Notes under the pieces: model-generated
Told to the model about the DNA's origin: nothing
What the model saw: only the letters and a program-made list of their open reading frames with translations
Databases searched by the model: none
Origin: Nitrospira sp. Ga0074138
GTDB lineage: Bacteria; Nitrospirota; Nitrospiria; Nitrospirales; Nitrospiraceae
NCBI GenBank assembly: GCA_001464735.1
Contig: LNDU01000045.1
Location: 1-64,000, forward strand
Direction: 5' to 3'
Length of the DNA: 64,000 bases
Made by a program: the position numbers and the translations under genes
Shown: positions 61,245 to 64,000 of the stretch, piece after piece
Layout: every line of letters begins with the position of its first letter
Position numbering within the stretch: position 1 is the first letter of the stretch

Positions 61245-64000
61245 TTAGGACTTCTCCTCCACAGAAAGGTTGGGTATGGTGGGCTGAGTCTCGCTTGCGG
61301 CCGGTCGTTCCTTACGCCCACTCAATTTTCTCAGCAACACAAAAAACAGCGGCACAAAAAAGATGGCCAAGAAGGTTGCAGCCAACATGCCGCCCATCAC
61401 ACCCGTCCCGATCGATTGACGACTTGCCGCTCCTGCCCCGCTTGCAATCACCAATGGAACCATGCCGAAGATAAACGCCATCGACGTCATAATGATCGGA
61501 CGGAACCTCAAGCGAGCGGCTTCGACCGCCGCTTCGATCAAAGGCCGGCCGGCTTCATACCGAGTGTTGGCAAACTCCACGATCAAAATCGCATTCTTGG
61601 CCGAGAGACCGATCAGCGTGACCAGACCGATCTGGAAATAGATATCATTCTCGAACCCTCGAAGCCAGACGGCCGTCAACGCTCCGAACACCGCGAACGG
61701 CACAGCGAGAATCACGGCGAACGGTACCACCCAACTCTCAAACTGCGCTGCCAGGACCAGGAAAACCATCAGCAACCCGATGACAAATACCTGGCCCGAT
61801 TGTCCACCCACCCGCCGTTCTTGAAAAGAAATGTTACTCCAATCGATTGCATAGCCCTGCGGAACCAGCACGTCCTTCGCTACCCGCTCTAACGCTTCCA
61901 GCGCCTGACCAGAGCTGAAGCCCGGTGCAGCAGCGCCCAACAGAAACGCGGTGTTATAGCCGTTGAAGTGATTCACGGGATCCGGTCCGCTCTGGTACTC
62001 AGCGGTCACCACCGTATCGAGCGGGACCATATTGACACCCCGTGCGCTTTGGGTCCGCACATAGATTTTCGAGAGATCCTGAGGCGTCGATCGATATTCG
62101 GCCTCCGCTTCCGTCTGCACATGATACACCCGACCGAATTTGACGAAGTCGTTGATGTAGAAATTGCCGAAGTACGCCTGGAGGGTGTCAAAGATATCCG
62201 AAATCGGAATGCCCAACGCCTTCGCCCGCTCCCGGTTCACGTTGGCATAGAGCCTCGGCGAGGACACACGAAAATTCGTCCCGACGCGCCCGATGGCTGG
62301 CTCTTTCTGTGCCCGCTCGACGAATTGCTGCGCCACCATGGCGAATTTCTTGAAATCGCCGCTGCTCGGATCTTGGAGTTGCGCAGAGAATCCGCCGACG
62401 GATCCGACGCCACGAATCGACGGCGCATTGAACGCGAGCAGCAAGGCCTCTGGAATCTTCGCGAACTCCGCATAGGCCGCACCGATAAGCGCCTTGGCAT
62501 GATACTGCGGGTCAGGCCGTTCATCCCATAACACGAGCGGCACAAACATCGTCGCAGAATTGGGGCCTCTGGTGCCGAAGACGAAATTCTGCCCGGTCAG
62601 GGCATCGGTTGAATGAACGGCCGGAATGGCCTGAAAGTACCGCTCGACCCGTTCAAGTACCGCCACAGTCCGCTGCTTCGATGCCCCGTCCGGCAGTTGC
62701 GCCACGACGATAAAGTAGCCTTGATCTTCTTCCGGTAGAAAACTTTTCGGCAACTTCTGGTACAGGCCTACACACACGACCAGGAGCAACGCGAAGACCG
62801 CCATGACCCGAAGCGGCCTGGCAATCAGGGCAGCCGTCGTACGTGTATAGCCCTGCTGCGTCCGGCTGAAGAATCGATCGAAGAACGCCCAAAACCCGCC
62901 TCGTTTCCCATGCTGCGCTGTGAGGACGACGCCACAGAGTGCGGGGCTTAAGGTCAAGGCGACAAATCCTGACACAGTGACTGAAATCGCAATCGTCGCG
63001 GCAAATTGCTTATACAGGGCCCCGGTGATCCCGCCGATAAAACCGACGGGGGCGAAGACCGATACCAGGACCAACACAATCGCGATGATGGGCTCGGTGA
63101 CTTCGTTCATCGCCCGCTTGGCCGCGTCTTTGGCCGAGAGCCGATTTTCCCGCATGTGGCGTTCAACGTTCTCCACCACCACAATGGCGTCATCCACGAC
63201 AATGCCGATCGCCAGCACCATCCCGAACAGCGTGATCGTATTGATCGAAAACCCGAGGGCATAGAGTCCGACAAACGTCCCGATCAGGGACACGGGCACG
63301 GCGACCGTAGGAATGATGGTCGCGCGCCAGGTCTGTAAAAACAGATACACGACCAGGACCACCAACACCATCGCTTCCAGCAGCGTCTTGACCACTTCCG
63401 TGATCGAGATCTCGATGAACCGAGTGGTATCATACGGCGTGTCGTACGACACGCTGGGTGGGAAACTCTTGGCCAGTTCATCCATCTGAGCCCGCGTCCG
63501 ACGCACAGTATCGAGAGCATTGGCCCCGGGGGACAGAAATGTCAGGATGAACGTGGTTGGTTTGCTGTTCCACCGGCCTTCCAGTCCGTAGGACTGAGCC
63601 CCCAGTTCGATACGTGCCACGTCCTTCAGTCGCACCGTGGACCCGTCCGGGAGGGCGCGTACGATCAGCTCCTCAAACTCCTTCACCTCTGTCAGACGGC
63701 CCTTCGTGATGATCGGAATCGTGAGCTCGGTCCCCTTTGGGGCAGGCTCCCGGCCGATCGTCCCCGCCGGATAGTCACGGTTTTGTTCACGGATGATCGC
63801 AGTAATATCGCTCGGGGTCAGATCCAGTTTGGCCATCAGCATCGGGTTGAGAATGATCCGCATGCTGTAATTTTGCTGCCCAAACACCAACGCATCGCCC
63901 ACGCCCTTGACCCGCTTCAAGTCATCAACGAGGCGAAGCGTGGCATAGTTCGAAAGAAACACCGCGTCGTGTCGTGGATCGGTCGACTTGAGCGCGATGA
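61245..64000 (-). CDS. HAE1-type RND efflux pump, cut by window edge
   Basis: The C-terminal 918 codons of an AcrB-like inner-membrane pump; the N-terminal part lies beyond the window. The frame stays open to the edge and reads IALKSTDPRHDAVFLSNYATL at its start, a usual early RND segment, so the first ATG/GTG seen inside is not the true start. The TM4 motif GIVVDDAIVVVENVERH holds the proton-relay Asp pair, and FNGYNTAFLLGAAAPG, GLSAKNAILIVEFA and GMVPLVIASGAGAASRQSIGTGVMGG are typical of HAE1 proteins. With the outer-membrane gene it forms an operon; the adaptor is expected upstream of the edge. Confidence 0.97.
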   Translation of the reverse strand, partial: IALKSTDPRHDAVFLSNYATLRLVDDLKRVKGVGDALVFGQQNYSMRIILNPMLMAKLDLTPSDITAIIREQNRDYPAGTIGREPAPKGTELTIPIITKGRLTEVKEFEELIVRALPDGSTVRLKDVARIELGAQSYGLEGRWNSKPTTFILTFLSPGANALDTVRRTRAQMDELAKSFPPSVSYDTPYDTTRFIEISITEVVKTLLEAMVLVVLVVYLFLQTWRATIIPTVAVPVSLIGTFVGLYALGFSINTITLFGMVLAIGIVVDDAIVVVENVERHMRENRLSAKDAAKRAMNEVTEPIIAIVLVLVSVFAPVGFIGGITGALYKQFAATIAISVTVSGFVALTLSPALCGVVLTAQHGKRGGFWAFFDRFFSRTQQGYTRTTAALIARPLRVMAVFALLLVVCVGLYQKLPKSFLPEEDQGYFIVVAQLPDGASKQRTVAVLERVERYFQAIPAVHSTDALTGQNFVFGTRGPNSATMFVPLVLWDERPDPQYHAKALIGAAYAEFAKIPEALLLAFNAPSIRGVGSVGGFSAQLQDPSSGDFKKFAMVAQQFVERAQKEPAIGRVGTNFRVSSPRLYANVNRERAKALGIPISDIFDTLQAYFGNFYINDFVKFGRVYHVQTEAEAEYRSTPQDLSKIYVRTQSARGVNMVPLDTVVTAEYQSGPDPVNHFNGYNTAFLLGAAAPGFSSGQALEALERVAKDVLVPQGYAIDWSNISFQERRVGGQSGQVFVIGLLMVFLVLAAQFESWVVPFAVILAVPFAVFGALTAVWLRGFENDIYFQIGLVTLIGLSAKNAILIVEFANTRYEAGRPLIEAAVEAARLRFRPIIMTSMAFIFGMVPLVIASGAGAASRQSIGTGVMGGMLAATFLAIFFVPLFFVLLRKLSGRKERPAASETQPTIPNLSVEEKS

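Overview
The window reads as a piece of chromosome from a diderm, GC-rich bacterium, most likely a Nitrospira-type member of the Nitrospirota. This is inferred from gene content (SMC, IspH, cobalamin-independent lifestyle genes such as MetK/AhcY, an AI-2E transporter, bactofilin, many two-component proteins with PAS/cache modules) and from protein style; no database search was run. A two-membrane envelope is shown directly by BamD-like, TolC/NodT-like and RND proteins and by several lipobox signal peptides. Coding density is high, with genes on both strands. No rRNA, complete tRNA or CRISPR array was seen.

Layout. 0-6 kb: smc and ispH on the minus strand. 6-13 kb: an unknown beta-rich protein, an O-methyltransferase, a PhoB/PhoR-like pair, fabH (minus) and a BamD-like lipoprotein. 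12.8-14.1 kb: CcdA plus a TlpA/ResA thioredoxin. 14.4-17 kb: the methyl cycle genes metK and ahcY, each followed by a clear hairpin terminator. 17.3-18.5 kb: an indoleamine 2,3-dioxygenase homologue. 18.5-20 kb: an A+T-richer defence or toxin-antitoxin island (small ORF, AbiEii-like nucleotidyltransferase, AbiU2-type HEPN protein). 20.2-20.7 kb: a monothiol glutaredoxin/BolA pair. 21-25.6 kb: a four-gene signalling cluster (response regulator, histidine kinase with an N-terminal Rossmann domain, cache-HAMP-PAS kinase, Tll0287-like haem c protein). 25.7-29.8 kb: AI-2E transporter, bactofilin, penicillin-binding protein 1B.

30-43 kb: the most striking region, a minus-strand gene train: TolC-like outer-membrane protein, small periplasmic adaptor, GAF-like/HlyD fusion, site-2-protease/HlyD fusion with a PqqD-like N-terminus, and then a 2244-residue repeat protein with a DUF4347 domain. 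It looks like a dedicated export and processing system for a giant surface protein. It has export parts but no ABC ATPase in the cluster.

43-51.8 kb: zinc-ribbon protein, receiver protein, sodium:solute symporter, an acyltransferase-SGNH-PAS fusion, a low-density stretch, a complete IS5-family insertion (1178 bp with perfect 4-bp target duplication) and dinB. 51.8-55.2 kb: a tRNA-like minihelix sequence, two paralogous two-TM miniproteins, SnoaL-like, DUF1059, lipoprotein, methyltransferase and TfoX-N genes, each small and most with strong Shine-Dalgarno sequences. 55-64 kb: an operon of AlkA-like glycosylase, ferredoxin-MBL fusion and folate/biopterin-type transporter; an SDR; a nitroreductase; and an RND efflux operon (NodT-type outer-membrane lipoprotein and an HAE1 pump cut by the right window edge).

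Domain calls are from recognised motifs, not searches. Start codons were moved from the longest frame where a ribosome-binding site, signal peptide or family alignment favoured a shorter one.
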